From positions 135,023 to 170,312 of the forward strand of contig ML976778.1 of NCBI GenBank assembly GCA_010015655.1: a stretch of 35,290 nt of DNA, in the 5' to 3' direction. The translations under genes were made by a program, and so were the position numbers. Below the pieces are notes generated by a model. The model did no database searches, was not told the origin of the DNA, and saw nothing but the letters and a program-made list of their open reading frames with translations. The DNA is from Bimuria novae-zelandiae CBS 107.79 (lineage: Eukaryota; Ascomycota; Dothideomycetes; Pleosporales; Didymosphaeriaceae). This document shows positions 10,510-20,474 of the stretch, piece by piece (position 1 is the stretch's first letter; every line of letters begins with the position of its first letter).

Positions 10510-11217
10510 ATGAAGACAGACGCGACAGAAACCTTCAACAGCGGCACTGACATCCACAAGCTCATGGGCGCCGGACGCTCCGATGTTGACACTGAAATCC
10601 ACAAGCTCATGATCGCCCTCAAGGTATGTTGTATCCTTCTCTCCCGCGCACGAGCTGACTTCAATAGAACCTTCATCAAAGGAGAGTTGCCTCCGAATTG
10701 GAGCCAATACGCAAGTCCGTTTGTCCAGACTACGAGCCGTTCGACGCCGCATCTTCTGCCGCGATCGACAATACGATTGTCGTTGCGCGCAACGAGCACA
10801 ACATCCGCGGAATCGCATGCTCCCGGTCCCACAGCATTGGTCGAGTAGACATCGATAATCGCGCTTTCTCCCGTGGCCGGCCATCCGCGGAACTTCTTCA
10901 GAAGATTAGATCGACAAAATCCACCGAGGCGGTCGCTGTGAGCGGTGGCTATGGGGTCTGGGCGGCCTACTATACTTGCGAGAGATCCTATCGTCTGGCC
11001 CATTGTGAAGAGAAGCGATATGCCTCTCAATTGAGCACCTTGAAGAAGCTCTTCCCATTTCGTAACCTGAATCTTCCTCATGGACGACTACCCAATGACG
11101 CCGCCCAAGGTACGGATGTGCTTTCTGGCCATACAAACACCAACTGGCGTTGGCATTGCAGACCATTGCCAAAAGAACTTGCGCAATGCCGATCAGCACC
11201 TTCCTCCCAGACGATAG
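10510..11217 (+). CDS. hypothetical protein, three predicted exons
   Basis: Exons 10510-10623, 10668-11109 and 11162-11217 join in frame to about 203 residues. Intron 1 (44 bp) has GTATGT, a GCTGAC branch site and an AATAG acceptor, all near-consensus. Intron 2 (52 bp) has GTACGG and TTGCAG but a weaker branch site. Exon 1 contains a small internal duplication (DIHKLMGAG and EIHKLMIAL). The rest is Arg/Ser-rich with no recognised domain, signal peptide or membrane segment. The good splice signals are the main argument that it is or was a gene. It could be a relic, since it sits between gene-poor DNA and an hAT insertion. Confidence 0.4.
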
Positions 11218-11514
11218 CTTCTCTACTGTTGGAATGACTGCTTGCTCCATGCTTAACAGTAGAGAGCATCCTGCTTCCGTAGTTTCAACCCATCTGCGAT
11301 ACGGGCACTGAGTCCTCAGCCCAACTAGCAGATAAACAACATAGAGACTGCCGACACTGTCGGCGGTTCGCCGTTTAACAAGACGAGCGGGGGCACCGCC
11401 TCCTACTCGCCCGGCTCATGCTCCGTTCCCAACGGACCGCCGTCCATGGATGGCCCAAGACCTCCCAAATTGCAAGAACTCTTTCGGAATGTTGTCTTAC
11501 GTGCTGGCGCGCAG
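11218..11514. other. intergenic; part of a short direct repeat
   Basis: No gene is supported. A block around 11395-11430 (CACCGCCTCC, GCTCGCCCGGC, TGCTCC-TTCC) recurs with mismatches at about 11541-11575, a direct duplication 146 bp apart. The second copy borders the hAT insertion site. Confidence 0.4.
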
Positions 11515-11576
11515 CTATGATGATGATAACGAGCAGGTAGCACCGCCTCCGGCTCGCCCGGCCGCTGCTCCATTTC

Positions 11577-11584
11577 CAGCGCTG
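11577..11584. repeat. hAT target-site duplication, left copy
   Basis: CAGCGCTG, 8 bp and itself palindromic, identical to 14717-14724. Eight-base duplications are characteristic of hAT transposons. Confidence 0.9.
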
Positions 11585-12043
11585 CCAACGAACAGAACGT
11601 TCGATCCGAACAATCGATCCGAACGGCGTTTTCTGGTGTTTTGGATCGAACGAACGAACAGGCATGGTGAGTCGAACAGAGCTTCGAACGAACGCATTAT
11701 TAGAGCCAAACATTCGATTGTTTAGTTGTTCGGGACTACGTTTAATTGATTTAGTATAGGGATTCTGTTATAATTAGTAGAGTATTACCTTGTTCTGCTA
11801 GCCTTGTGCTACGCGTGGCGTTGTCGTATATTACCTTATGCAACGTTGTCCTTATAGGAGAAGAAAACTCTGAGTTTTCTCGTCAACGTGCCTCCCACTG
11901 TTTCCCATCGTCAGCCGTGAGCGTATCTTGTCATGAATCAATTTGTTACCCGCTCGCAGTTGTCCTAGTCAATCTAGTTAACCTAGTCAACCCGGCTAGT
12001 ATCTGACAGCTATCACCATGCCGGGTCGCGTACGGCAGCTATC

Positions 12044-14518
12044 ATGGCGATGGCGGAGAGCTTCGAGAGCTTGGATAACTCGCCATCCAAAGTAGAGTCT
12101 ATCGCTCCTACGCATGAGTTTCCCGGCGAGCTGCAAGCGTTCGGAGCTCGTTTTCCTATTATATGGACCCGCCTCTGGCAAGGCAAACGTCTCCTTAACT
12201 CGTCGCGCGTCGGGTATAGGGTTAAAGGCAGAGGTCAATTGCTTAGCAAGCGAGAGTTAGCATCGTTCTAGCGATACGGCGCGGAGCTCGAGTACGTTAA
12301 GGAGAACGGGAAAAAGACGATTCTATTTCTATGTCAGTCATGCCACACTTAGCGTAAGGTCCTAGACTACTAGGTAGTTAACAGTACTGCTTATATTAAG
12401 CGGCATCTTAAGAAGGTCCACAGCGTTAATCTAGATACTAATTTGCTACTAATCGCCAAGGCACTGCAATCGCAGACTCCGTGGCAACATGCCACTACTA
12501 GCTCGTCGAGCGCTATTTCTTATTATCTTTGGCAGGAAGAGGAGCTGCAGTTAGCGTACGTAAACTAGGTAATAGTTAACGACCTAAGCTTTAAGATATG
12601 TGTAGATCCGTCAACGAGGGGTATACTAACATAAAACCGAACGCCGTTGCTACGCGCCCTACTGGCAAGCCACACCACGCTTTCTAAATACGTCGAATTA
12701 CGCCTGGCGGAGAGGAAGGTGGAGATCTTGGAGCTTTTAACTAAATTAGAAAGTAGGATTTTAGTAAGTTGCGATATATAGACGTTACTAAATAGATATA
12801 ACTTTCTTAGAGTTGTCGCGCACTTCGTCGGTAAGTTAGTATTTTTAACTAGAATAACGCTAGCCCGGCCGGAGTTAGACGGACCTAACGAACTTTAAGA
12901 AATCTATATTACTAACCTATAACTTTAAGATTCTCTCTATAAACAACGCGACCTACTTATTACCTTTTAGCCTCTTTTCTACGATTATACAGGCGCTGCA
13001 CAAGCTTAGGTGATTTTTAGCGTCGTCTAAGAGTATAATTTCGTCTAGAAACTACATTGTTTCGTGGGGGACAATGCCGCGAATAATGGCACGACCTTCA
13101 TCCGCGAGCTCGACAATATCTCCCCAGAAGACCTCCACATTGCCAGCAATCATCGTATACGCTGCGCCGGCCATATTATTAACCTTATATCGAAAGCTCT
13201 TATATATGGCAAGGGTGTGAGCGACTTCGAAGCGGCGCTAGTAAAGGCGTCACCTAATAAATAATATGCCATGTTTCGGGCCCGCGGTGTAGCTAGCAAG
13301 CTACATAACTTCGTTAACTTTATCTGTAACTCCCACAAACGTCGACGCGCCTTTAAGAAAATATAACAAAAGGAGCTTAACAAGAACAACCTCTTCTATT
13401 TCTCTACACTTAATTTAATTAAGGATGGCGGGATCTAGTGGCATAGCGTATACCTCATGTTACTGCGTTGCCTCGAGCTCCGGGAGCCTATCCGTCGCTT
13501 TTTTAAGCAGGCGCGCGCCGACAGCTCCACTATAGGCAATAAATATAATCCTACGCTCGACGCTCTGTTAGACAATAAGTGGGACGAGGTCCGCGTCATA
13601 ACTAAGGTCTTAGAGACTTTCTACAAGAATACGAAGTTGCTGGAAGGCAACGCCTCCAGCAGCGGTTTCGGCTCACTGTGGCAGACGGTGGTCAACCTAC
13701 AAGAAATCTACGCCTTTCTCAGCGGCGAAGACGAGCGCAGTGTCTATCAAATCGAGGGCTTCGAGCAGTCTAATTATATGGTCTCTAGCGTTAAGCTCGC
13801 CCACGAGAAGCTGATTACATATTTCACAAAGCTGGTGTTGCCAGCCGACCAGACACCGAGTCTCTATTGCGTGGCGACGGCCATGCACCCATGCCTACGC
13901 CTCTCATAGTTCAAGACCCAGTGGAAGGCACACCCAATGTGGTATAAGGCAGCGGAGAAATCGATTCGGGACGTATACAAACAATACCTGGCGGCAGAGG
14001 CACGCGACGCCGACGACCTCGACGAGCTCCCAGAGGTCCCACGCACGCGCAAGGTCCCTGGGGCGTATGCCAGCGACGAACGGAGACTCCGCACAATGTT
14101 TGTGGACGATCACCTTCTCACAGGCAAGAAGGCACATAAGCGGCAGAAACGCACGTCGCAGCTCGACGAATACTTTGACAGTCTCTACGACGACAGACTG
14201 ACGAGCTCCGCGTCCCCGGACATGTACAAATTGATGCAGGATCCACACCGCTGGTGGGTTGACGTAGGTCAGAAACGCTTCCCAGTTGTATACAAGATGG
14301 CGATGGATCATCTCTCTGTGCCAGCCACCTCATGCGACTGCGAGCGGTGTTTCTCGTCCGCTAGGAGAACAATCACGTGCGATCGCAATTCATTATCGCC
14401 AGCCGTCGTCGAAGCTCTACAACTGCAGAAGAACTGGCTCACGAGAGACGCCGTATCGAGTCACCTCACGGCGTTGTCAAAACACGTCGTCAAGAAGGAT
14501 GCCAGCCAAAACATCTAG
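12044..14518 (+). pseudogene. hAT transposase, inactivated by RIP-type stops
   Basis: In-frame reading from the ATG region at 12044 shows in order: a BED-like finger (CQSC then HLKKVH, about 12335-12425); a badly mutated middle; a catalytic-core segment with GDNAANNGT near 13068 and RCAGHIINL near 13162, both typical of hAT; and the C-terminal dimerisation region with SVPATSCDCERCFSSAR and LQLQKNWL (about 14310-14440). Stops are mostly TAG or TAA where Trp or Gln would be expected, and TA dinucleotides are enriched, especially at 12540-13060. The last 193 codons (13937-14518) are free of stops. This is one long pseudogene, not the several short ORFs it now appears to be. Confidence 0.88.
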
Positions 14519-14583
14519 CTAGTGGACAATAGCTAGTTTCTTAACCACAACACTAACCTGCTTCCTAATTAGGAAAGTTTTAT

Positions 14584-14607
14584 ACGAACGTTCGGCCGAA
14601 CGTTCGT
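14584..14607. repeat. 24-bp perfect palindrome in the hAT 3' subterminal zone
   Basis: ACGAACGTTCGG followed by its exact reverse complement. It lies about 65 bp after the transposase stop and is built from the same CGAAC units as the element ends. Confidence 0.85.
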
Positions 14608-14716
14608 TAGACTGTTCAAAGATGCTCCTGTTCGAGTCGTCTCGAACGAACGAACATTTGTATGTGGGCCGAACGAACGAACAAGCACCTTGTTCGGATC
14701 CTGTTCGATTCGTTGG

Positions 14717-14724
14717 CAGCGCTG
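14717..14724. repeat. hAT target-site duplication, right copy
   Basis: CAGCGCTG, identical to the left copy at 11577-11584. Confidence 0.9.
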
Positions 14725-15314
14725 GCCAATTCTCTTAAAGTTCTCCAGTCACCATCTTTCACCCTCCAACTCTGCCCATCCACCCCAATCGCGGTTTGCA
14801 TCTTCTTCTTTGCATTAGTAACAAACCTGGCATGTACAGTCAGATCTCTTGTAGTGAAGGCGTTGTCAATGCCGAACACTATCGCGACTCGTTTATTTGG
14901 ACGGGCACGGGTGGCCTGTCTTTCATCTTGGCGAGCCACTCGTTCTTGACCAACAGGCGTGAATTCGATGACTCCACGATGCTCCTCTTTCGTCTTAGGT
15001 TGTACGGCCCCAATAGCCTTAGCATTGTTCTTGTGGACATTGGTTGGATCCATTTTTAGGGCTTTCTTGTGAAGAACGAAAGCCACAGCACCAACTGTAA
15101 AAATTGCAATATAGGGCATAACCCAATAACCAAAGAATCCGTCTTTTACCGCATCTTCAAAAACGGCTTGGTGCGTACTCTCTTGGAAGATAGTAAAAGG
15201 CTTGGTGCAAACTGTCTCGGTTTGTGTGGTCGAGAAGACGCTTCGATGAAGGTCGATCTTATCCCTGCTAGGACAGGAACTCATACTGCTCTGGTACGTA
15301 TAGCTGGTAGACAA

Positions 15315-17022
15315 GGATGTATTTATCGCTGTCTGACTAGATATTTTGCAATGAGAATTTGTATGAGTGAGGAAGGAGGAGAGGCCGTGGAACTTGACGG
15401 TCTCTTAGCGTGGTAAGAAACTAAGACTTGATCGGTCGGTGATAAGGACAGGCTGCGGTTGAGAGAGTCGTCAGAGGAAGGAGGTTGCTCTCTGTCCCAG
15501 TTCACGAGAACGCGGAGGTTCAACGAGAGGAGAGTCGAAGGCAAAGCCGCAGAGTTGTTATGTTGAAGTCGTTGGGCAAATACAGGTGGCGAGTTAAGTG
15601 AGAGGTAAGAGAGAGTGTGTGTATGCAGGAAACTGCAGTATCGCGTAAACGGCTTCTGTAGAGCAGCTAGCCAAGAAGAGTTCGCGAAAATAGTGAAAGG
15701 AAGGTCCAGATGTGTACAAGAGAAACAGTAGAGTATGTGCGTTTTAATCAATCACGCGAGAATATCTTAAACTGAGTTACACTAGCTAGCGCCGCGGCAA
15801 CAGCACGTAACATTTACTCTTTACTTATCACTTGTGACTGTAAATTGTTCGTTTGCTCTGCCTGGTGCTTATCTATAGCCACGTGCTGACGTGAAAGCAC
15901 CACCTTGGTGCACGGACCCCAGAATTTATAAACTCTAGTCTTCTCTCTCCTTCTTAGACTCCTCCTCAACCCGACAGGTTCTCACTTAATTAGGAAGGTA
16001 CATCTTGTTTTTTACTCCTGCCTTGCAACATAGGAGGTGGTCTTATGGTGGAACGCGATGGTACTAGTGAACGGAACGACAGCCTCTAACATGGCCTTGT
16101 GCGCCACTTCGGGTACACGTAGCTGGACTTAGGGCGTCGAGAGTAACGGATTGTGGAGCAGATGATAGCAATTCATAGCAAGCGGCAACTCGCTATAGCC
16201 GTCCATCATCGTGGTGACCATTTGCAAACCCGAGCAACGTCTGATGGGCTTGTCACGTCCAAATTCACAATGTCGTTCCTGCAGTAAGAACACGGTTGTT
16301 CCGAAGTGCGCGGGTTTGATAGTGTACGTGGCTATCTCTTCAAAGTGCAACGGGAACCGTTAGAAGATGTCTCGATCATCCATTACCCACTTAAGCAAGT
16401 AGCTTGTCTGACACGATTTGTTAAACCCATGGCCAGCGCTTAATACTATTTCCACCCAACCCGTTACGCTCCGTCTTCCGTTTCCTGTCTATCGACGTCG
16501 CTCTCACCAGCTATGGTGCCGATATTCCGACGCTTGGGCTCGTATGCGTACCTAGGTCGCATTACATCTTGAGCGAGCCACCGCCATACTCCTAGGCTCA
16601 TCATCATTCTCAGCTCCCTTTATGAACGGGCTCGGGATGCTATTATATCCCTCATCCCTTGCCGCCGAGAACACTGGTCCAAGCCACCATGCTGGGATGC
16701 TGAGACTGCCCCTGTGGCGATTCGCACAGGCAGCGGACTGCATGACCCGCACGCATGAAGAGCGGCAAGTTCTACCAGTGGACTGGCGGGGGAGGCCCTA
16801 TCACAAGGCATACACGCCCCTCACCACTGTAACTGCGGCAATGCCCCACCTGAGAGACATAAGAGCATAGGTGGAGACGGTCTGAAGCCTCCGTCGCCTC
16901 CTTGAGCTGTCCAGTTAGGACCCGATTTAGTACGTGGGCTGTGTGGAAACAGTATGTTTTGCATGAAGCGGCCCATAGCTGTGCTCAAGTTACTAACCCT
17001 ATCCGTCATCTACGTTTAGAGT
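15315..17022. other. intergenic, no supported gene
   Basis: A 142-codon minus-strand frame (15323-15751) lies directly upstream of the interrupted membrane-protein ORF. It is Ser/Leu-rich without a domain and is more likely promoter or leader than a gene. From 15780 to 17020 only short, overlapping, domain-free frames occur. The right end is the sirtuin promoter. Confidence 0.4.
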
Positions 17023-17029
17023 ATAAATC
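17023..17029 (+). promoter_or_regulatory. TATA box of the sirtuin gene
   Basis: TATAAAT, 97 bp before the preferred ATG at 17120, followed by a C/T-rich tract (about 17035-17115) of the kind often found at fungal transcription starts. Confidence 0.5.
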
Positions 17030-17119
17030 AGGGCTCCTCCCATCTCATATCATGCATTCCTTTCCGCTTTTTTCTTCCTTTTGTTCAGCCCTTTGTACAA
17101 CACCATCTCCAACATCAAA

Positions 17120-18085
17120 ATGGCGAAGCAATCGTGCCGCCAACGGAAAGGTTCATGCGTCCAGAAAACTAGGAAAAATGGACCTGGTTACATTTCGAAT
17201 ACGTTGATTGAGGGCTTATCACAAATGGAGCGACTGAAGAAGGATCTGAGCGTGAAGAAAAACATCGTGATCATTAGTGGAGCCGGAATTTCCACCAATG
17301 CAGGTGGTAAGTTTCAATACCAGTCATTTCCACTAGAAGAGTATTCTAATTTAGCCGTAGTGGACGACTTTCGCAGTTTTTCAAGGACTAAAATGTCAAG
17401 CCGAAACCTATTCCACTCATCTGCGTACTGCATCCCCGAACGAGCTACCCAGTTGCACAACCAGCTGTTGACTATATATAAATCCGCTTCGACCTCTGAC
17501 CCCACATCGTTTGACGGCCTCATGGAAGAATGGGCTCAGTGTGGTCGCGTAAGACGACATTACACTCAAAACATCGACTGCCGCAGCGATAGACTTCCTT
17601 CGCTATCTAAGAGGACGGTCATGCTTCACGGTCGGGTCGACACGCTTAGATGCAGTATTCGTCCTCAGCACACTTTTCGTATTACGGCAGAATCATTTCC
17701 TCAACGAGTGAATGAGCGCTGTCCTATGTGCGAAAAAGAGCAGAAGCAGCGAGAGCTGGAGGGCAAACGACGACGCTCTACTGGTAGCCTTCGATCAAAC
17801 GTACTACTTTATGGAGAATGCAATCCCGACGAGTCGGAGATATTGGCAGCTTTTAACAATGATCTACACCAGCCCGTCGACGCAGTCATCATTGTAGGAA
17901 CAAGGTTAGAGATTGGTGATTTGAGGGACTTTGTGGAGAAGCTCTGCGAAAAGGCAAAGCCAGGCAACAGGGAATGCTTAACGGTGTGGGTCAACCGGGA
18001 GCCTCCAAAACTTAGGGAAGATTTCGAGATCGACTATCTATTTCTCGGCGATTGTGATAAATTTGCGTTGGCCGTGGCAGCGTAG
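17120..18085 (+). CDS. divergent sirtuin-family (Sir2) NAD-dependent deacylase-like protein
   Basis: Exons 17120-17306 and 17355-18085 give 305 residues. The 48-bp intron (GTAAGT ... TTTAG) is a multiple of three with no stop, so an unspliced reading stays open, but splicing restores GAGISTNAG directly to a DDFRS version of the PDFRS motif. Other Sir2 marks are TQNID, the HG of VMLHGRVDTLRC (candidate catalytic His), LLYGE, and VGTRLEIGDLRDFVEKL for the nucleotide ribose site. The zinc site looks incomplete: RCPMC supplies one Cys pair, but the first pair has only one Cys. The start at 17120 (catcaaaATGGCG) is preferred over 17081. The family acts on acyl-lysine, often on chromatin; weakened motifs make activity uncertain. 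Confidence 0.85.
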   Translation: MAKQSCRQRKGSCVQKTRKNGPGYISNTLIEGLSQMERLKKDLSVKKNIVIISGAGISTNAGGKFQYQSFPLEEYSNLAVVDDFRSFSRTKMSSRNLFHSSAYCIPERATQLHNQLLTIYKSASTSDPTSFDGLMEEWAQCGRVRRHYTQNIDCRSDRLPSLSKRTVMLHGRVDTLRCSIRPQHTFRITAESFPQRVNERCPMCEKEQKQRELEGKRRRSTGSLRSNVLLYGECNPDESEILAAFNNDLHQPVDAVIIVGTRLEIGDLRDFVEKLCEKAKPGNRECLTVWVNREPPKLREDFEIDYLFLGDCDKFALAVAA

Positions 18086-19121
18086 GAGCAGTATATTGTT
18101 AGTTTTTGGCACCAGCATACTTATTTATTTTATCTATTAATGTTCTAATGAAGTGCTTCCCATGATAGCGGACGGTTACGAATCAGGCGATGCAGTTCCT
18201 AACAGCAAACGCTACAATAATAGGGTAAGCAATACTGTTTTCGGCAATCAAGCCAAAAGGCAATTAACGTCCATGTAGGGAACTTCGCCATCCGTTGAGA
18301 TAGAAGATGGCACAATCCCCGAAGATTAGCTAAAGGCGCATGGTGAGACACCATTGCCACAGCCCAGCCGGTCTGGGAACACAATTCTGTCCGGCCCAAT
18401 CTGTAAGTGCTTTGTCACACAGCTAGAGTTTTACAAAGAAGGCGGTTCAGAGTCTTAGATGCAAGACATTGCTGGCGGTTGTCCGTGACGCAACCTTCAT
18501 GTGTGGCAGGGTAAGGCGGACTGGTTGTTGCGGACTTGCTCACTGTGCTCAGCAGACACAACGGAATGCGGATTTTGGAGCTCCTTCCATGGTGGATATT
18601 TGCTCAGAGGTGGCCGCCACCCACGGCTTACAAATAGTCCGTTTCAACCAAGAAGCGGAGGATCTGTTGAGCAACGACGCAAGCGCAGCTGGGGCCGGAT
18701 CAAACGTTAGTGTTATAGGGCTGGAAGCATTTAACTCGCTTGACGTTTGGAGCGTAAGGGTGGTAATAGATGATAAGCCATCACCCTAGAGCGATAGAGT
18801 CAGCGATGGTCCAAGTAGTCCATCCAATGGTGAAATCGGGAGAGGTCACTCTCTAACGGTCCAATAATTGGAACCATGTTATAAATAGCACTCGCGCTTA
18901 AATAAGTCCCTCTGTGGCAATTTATCTAAAGGTTATTTTAAAGGTCCCTAAATAAGACCTTCACGATAATAGACAGCTTAGCCATATGTAGCCGCGAGTC
19001 GATCTTCGGAATTGAGAAGGAACTGCATTAATTGATAGCGAGTGTTAAAGGCTAGCGTCACTTTAATCTAAAATTGAAAATCGTGGGACGATTCTATCAT
19101 CCCTCTTGACTGTAACTTCTT
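18086..19121. other. intergenic, no firm gene
   Basis: A plus-strand ATG frame at 18469-18789 (106 codons) has no recognised domain. It contains intron-like signals (GTAAGG near 18511, CTCAG near 18550), so a short spliced gene cannot be excluded. The remainder is AT-richer with nothing recognisable. Confidence 0.35.
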
Positions 19122-19159
19122 TTGCTTAATTTACATTCAAACCCGCGCTGGGATATTTC

Positions 19160-19600
19160 TACCCGGAGAAACGTCCCAGTCAGATTTCTCTCCCGGGAGA
19201 GGCGTCCCAGTCAGATTCGTCTCCCCGGATTTGTGTCCTGGGAGAAGCATCCCAGTCAGATTTCTATTCCCGGAGAGGCGTCCCAGTCAGATTTGCCGCC
19301 CCGGAGAGAGGTCCCCGGATTTGTCTCCCCGAAGAGGCGTCCCAGTCAGATTGGCCGCCCCGGAGAGGCGTCCCAGTCAGATTTGCCGCCCCGGAGAGAG
19401 GTCCCCGGATTTGTCTCCCGGGAGAATCGTCCCAGTCAGATTTATCGCCTCGGAGAAGCGTCCCAGTCAGATTTGTCGCCCCGGACAGACGTCCCCGGGA
19501 TTTGTCTCCCGTGCAAATCCTCCCAGTCAGATTCTTCGCCCCGGAGAGGCGTCCCAGTCAGCCCTGGAGAGGCGCCCTCACAAGCAGGCGGAATACCTAT
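19160..19600. repeat. minisatellite with 31-bp units in a 90-bp higher-order array
   Basis: The core CCCAGTCAGA (last copy CCCAGTCAGC) starts at about 19175, 19206, 19251, 19282, 19341, 19372, 19431, 19462, 19522 and 19553. Spacings are 31, 45, 31, 59, 31, 59, 31, 60 and 31, so from 19282 onward the units alternate 31 and about 59 bp, making a 90-bp higher-order repeat. Units are rich in CCGGAGAGG and GTCCCCGGATTTGTC. Two plus-strand frames are open across it because 90 is divisible by three, but neither has an ATG start. Probably non-coding. Confidence 0.9.
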
Positions 19601-19772
19601 ATTCGCGTACCTAATACCTGTTACACCGTGATATTAACACAGGAGATTTAAGCTCAGCAGGAAACCTTTCTCGGAGACCTGCTCTTATGAAATCTTTCGT
19701 ATATACGCAATAAGATACATGTTATTTGCTTGATAAGTGCTATCGTTAATTCAAAACTAATCTCCTATTGCC

Positions 19773-20474
19773 TTAGGAGTCATTATATTCATTCAGCTCA
19801 TCTACCTCCTCCTCAAGCAAGTCACCTATACGCTTGTGTAGGATAGCGAGCTTCTTCATACGCATTGCCTTCCTCTGCCGCTTCCGAACCTTCCATTCGA
19901 GCTCTAGGACTGTTGGGCACGTCCGGGGATGTATTCGCTCGTTCGTATTAGATTCACTCGCTGAGTCGTCTGATAGTTCAAGCAATGCGGAGCATTTGGT
20001 TCGTCCAGAGCGCTTGGCTAGGGTCTTAGATTGCCTGATACTAGTTAGGCTACCGCTTGGATTCTTGGTATCTGTCTTGCTTTTGGCTGTTTGCTCTTGT
20101 TCGCTAGTTCGAAGGCTGCAGCGCGCTCCTTCGGCACTATAATGACAATTGGAGCAGGATCCTTTCAGATATCCTTTCAGGGTCACACATTTAGCGAATG
20201 GTCCTCTTCCTCTTTTGCAGTCCAGGCAAGCTAGTACACCATTTCTTACTTGTCCGCGACTATACGCCAAAGCAGCTTCGCAATTCTGGGGCGGAAACAA
20301 GTTGATCTGATCACGACCCCAGCGCAATTCAACGCCGCGTAGTAGTTCCATTTGAGCTATAGTCATTGTTGGTTTAGAATTCGCTTGGAGGAGAGCCTGC
20401 TCTGCCCATTGCAATGGTGTTTTGGGTCCATAGGACTCCTGGTTCTCGGTTATAATATCGGGGTCAATGTACAT
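19773..20474 (-). CDS. DUF3716-type Cys-rich protein
   Basis: A 233-residue single-exon frame. Residues 81-121 carry a six-Cys cluster: LACLDCKRGRGPFAKC, then CSNCHY and ARCSLR (Cys83, 86, 96, 107, 110, 119). This is the pattern of the fungal DUF3716 family, where such spacing suggests metal binding. The N-terminal part is unremarkable. Residues 122-185 are Ser/Thr/Lys-rich and probably disordered. The C-terminus is strongly charged, first basic (KVRKRQRKAMRMKK) then acidic (LLEEEVDELNEYND), likely a coiled coil with a nuclear-localisation-like stretch. Molecular function of the family is unknown to me. The frame is intact. Confidence 0.75.
   Translation of the reverse strand: MYIDPDIITENQESYGPKTPLQWAEQALLQANSKPTMTIAQMELLRGVELRWGRDQINLFPPQNCEAALAYSRGQVRNGVLACLDCKRGRGPFAKCVTLKGYLKGSCSNCHYSAEGARCSLRTSEQEQTAKSKTDTKNPSGSLTSIRQSKTLAKRSGRTKCSALLELSDDSASESNTNERIHPRTCPTVLELEWKVRKRQRKAMRMKKLAILHKRIGDLLEEEVDELNEYNDS

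Larger units (their letters stand above)
11585..14716 (+). mobile_element. hAT-superfamily DNA transposon, full length, RIP-damaged (3132 bp)
   Basis: Bounded by identical 8-bp duplications CAGCGCTG (11577-11584, 14717-14724). The ends are inverted: CCAACGAAC at the left, and the complement of the right end reads CCAACGAAT, followed in both by GAAC-rich sequence and a shared GATCCGAACAA. Both subterminal zones (to about 11735 and from about 14580) are packed with CGAAC/GTTCG motifs, as expected of transposase-binding subterminal repeats. Inside lies a plus-strand hAT transposase relic with a BED-type zinc finger and a C-terminal dimerisation domain. Multiple stops show it is non-autonomous now. 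Only its ends could still respond to a transposase supplied elsewhere. Confidence 0.92.
11515..15284 (-). pseudogene. one-pass membrane protein gene interrupted by the hAT element
   Basis: On the minus strand an ATG at 15284 opens a frame containing one strong transmembrane segment (YWVMPYIAIFTVGAVAFVL) followed by a basic, soluble C-terminal part. The hAT element interrupts it at 14716/14717. If the element and one copy of the 8-bp duplication are ignored, the frame continues through 11576 to a TAG at 11515-11517, and the total (630 bp from the ATG) is divisible by three. In the present allele the frame runs about 100 bp into the transposon and stops at 14616. No family is recognised. A start at 15314 would need a non-ATG codon. 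Whether the pre-insertion frame was a real gene is inference. Confidence 0.5.

Noticed and set aside
19160..19600. CRISPR-like array
   Set aside because: The organism is a fungus, and the spacers are themselves repeats of the same minisatellite family.
19122..19631. 169-codon repetitive frame as a protein gene
   Set aside because: It starts at a non-ATG codon and is open in two frames because the repeat period is a multiple of three; treated as a minisatellite.
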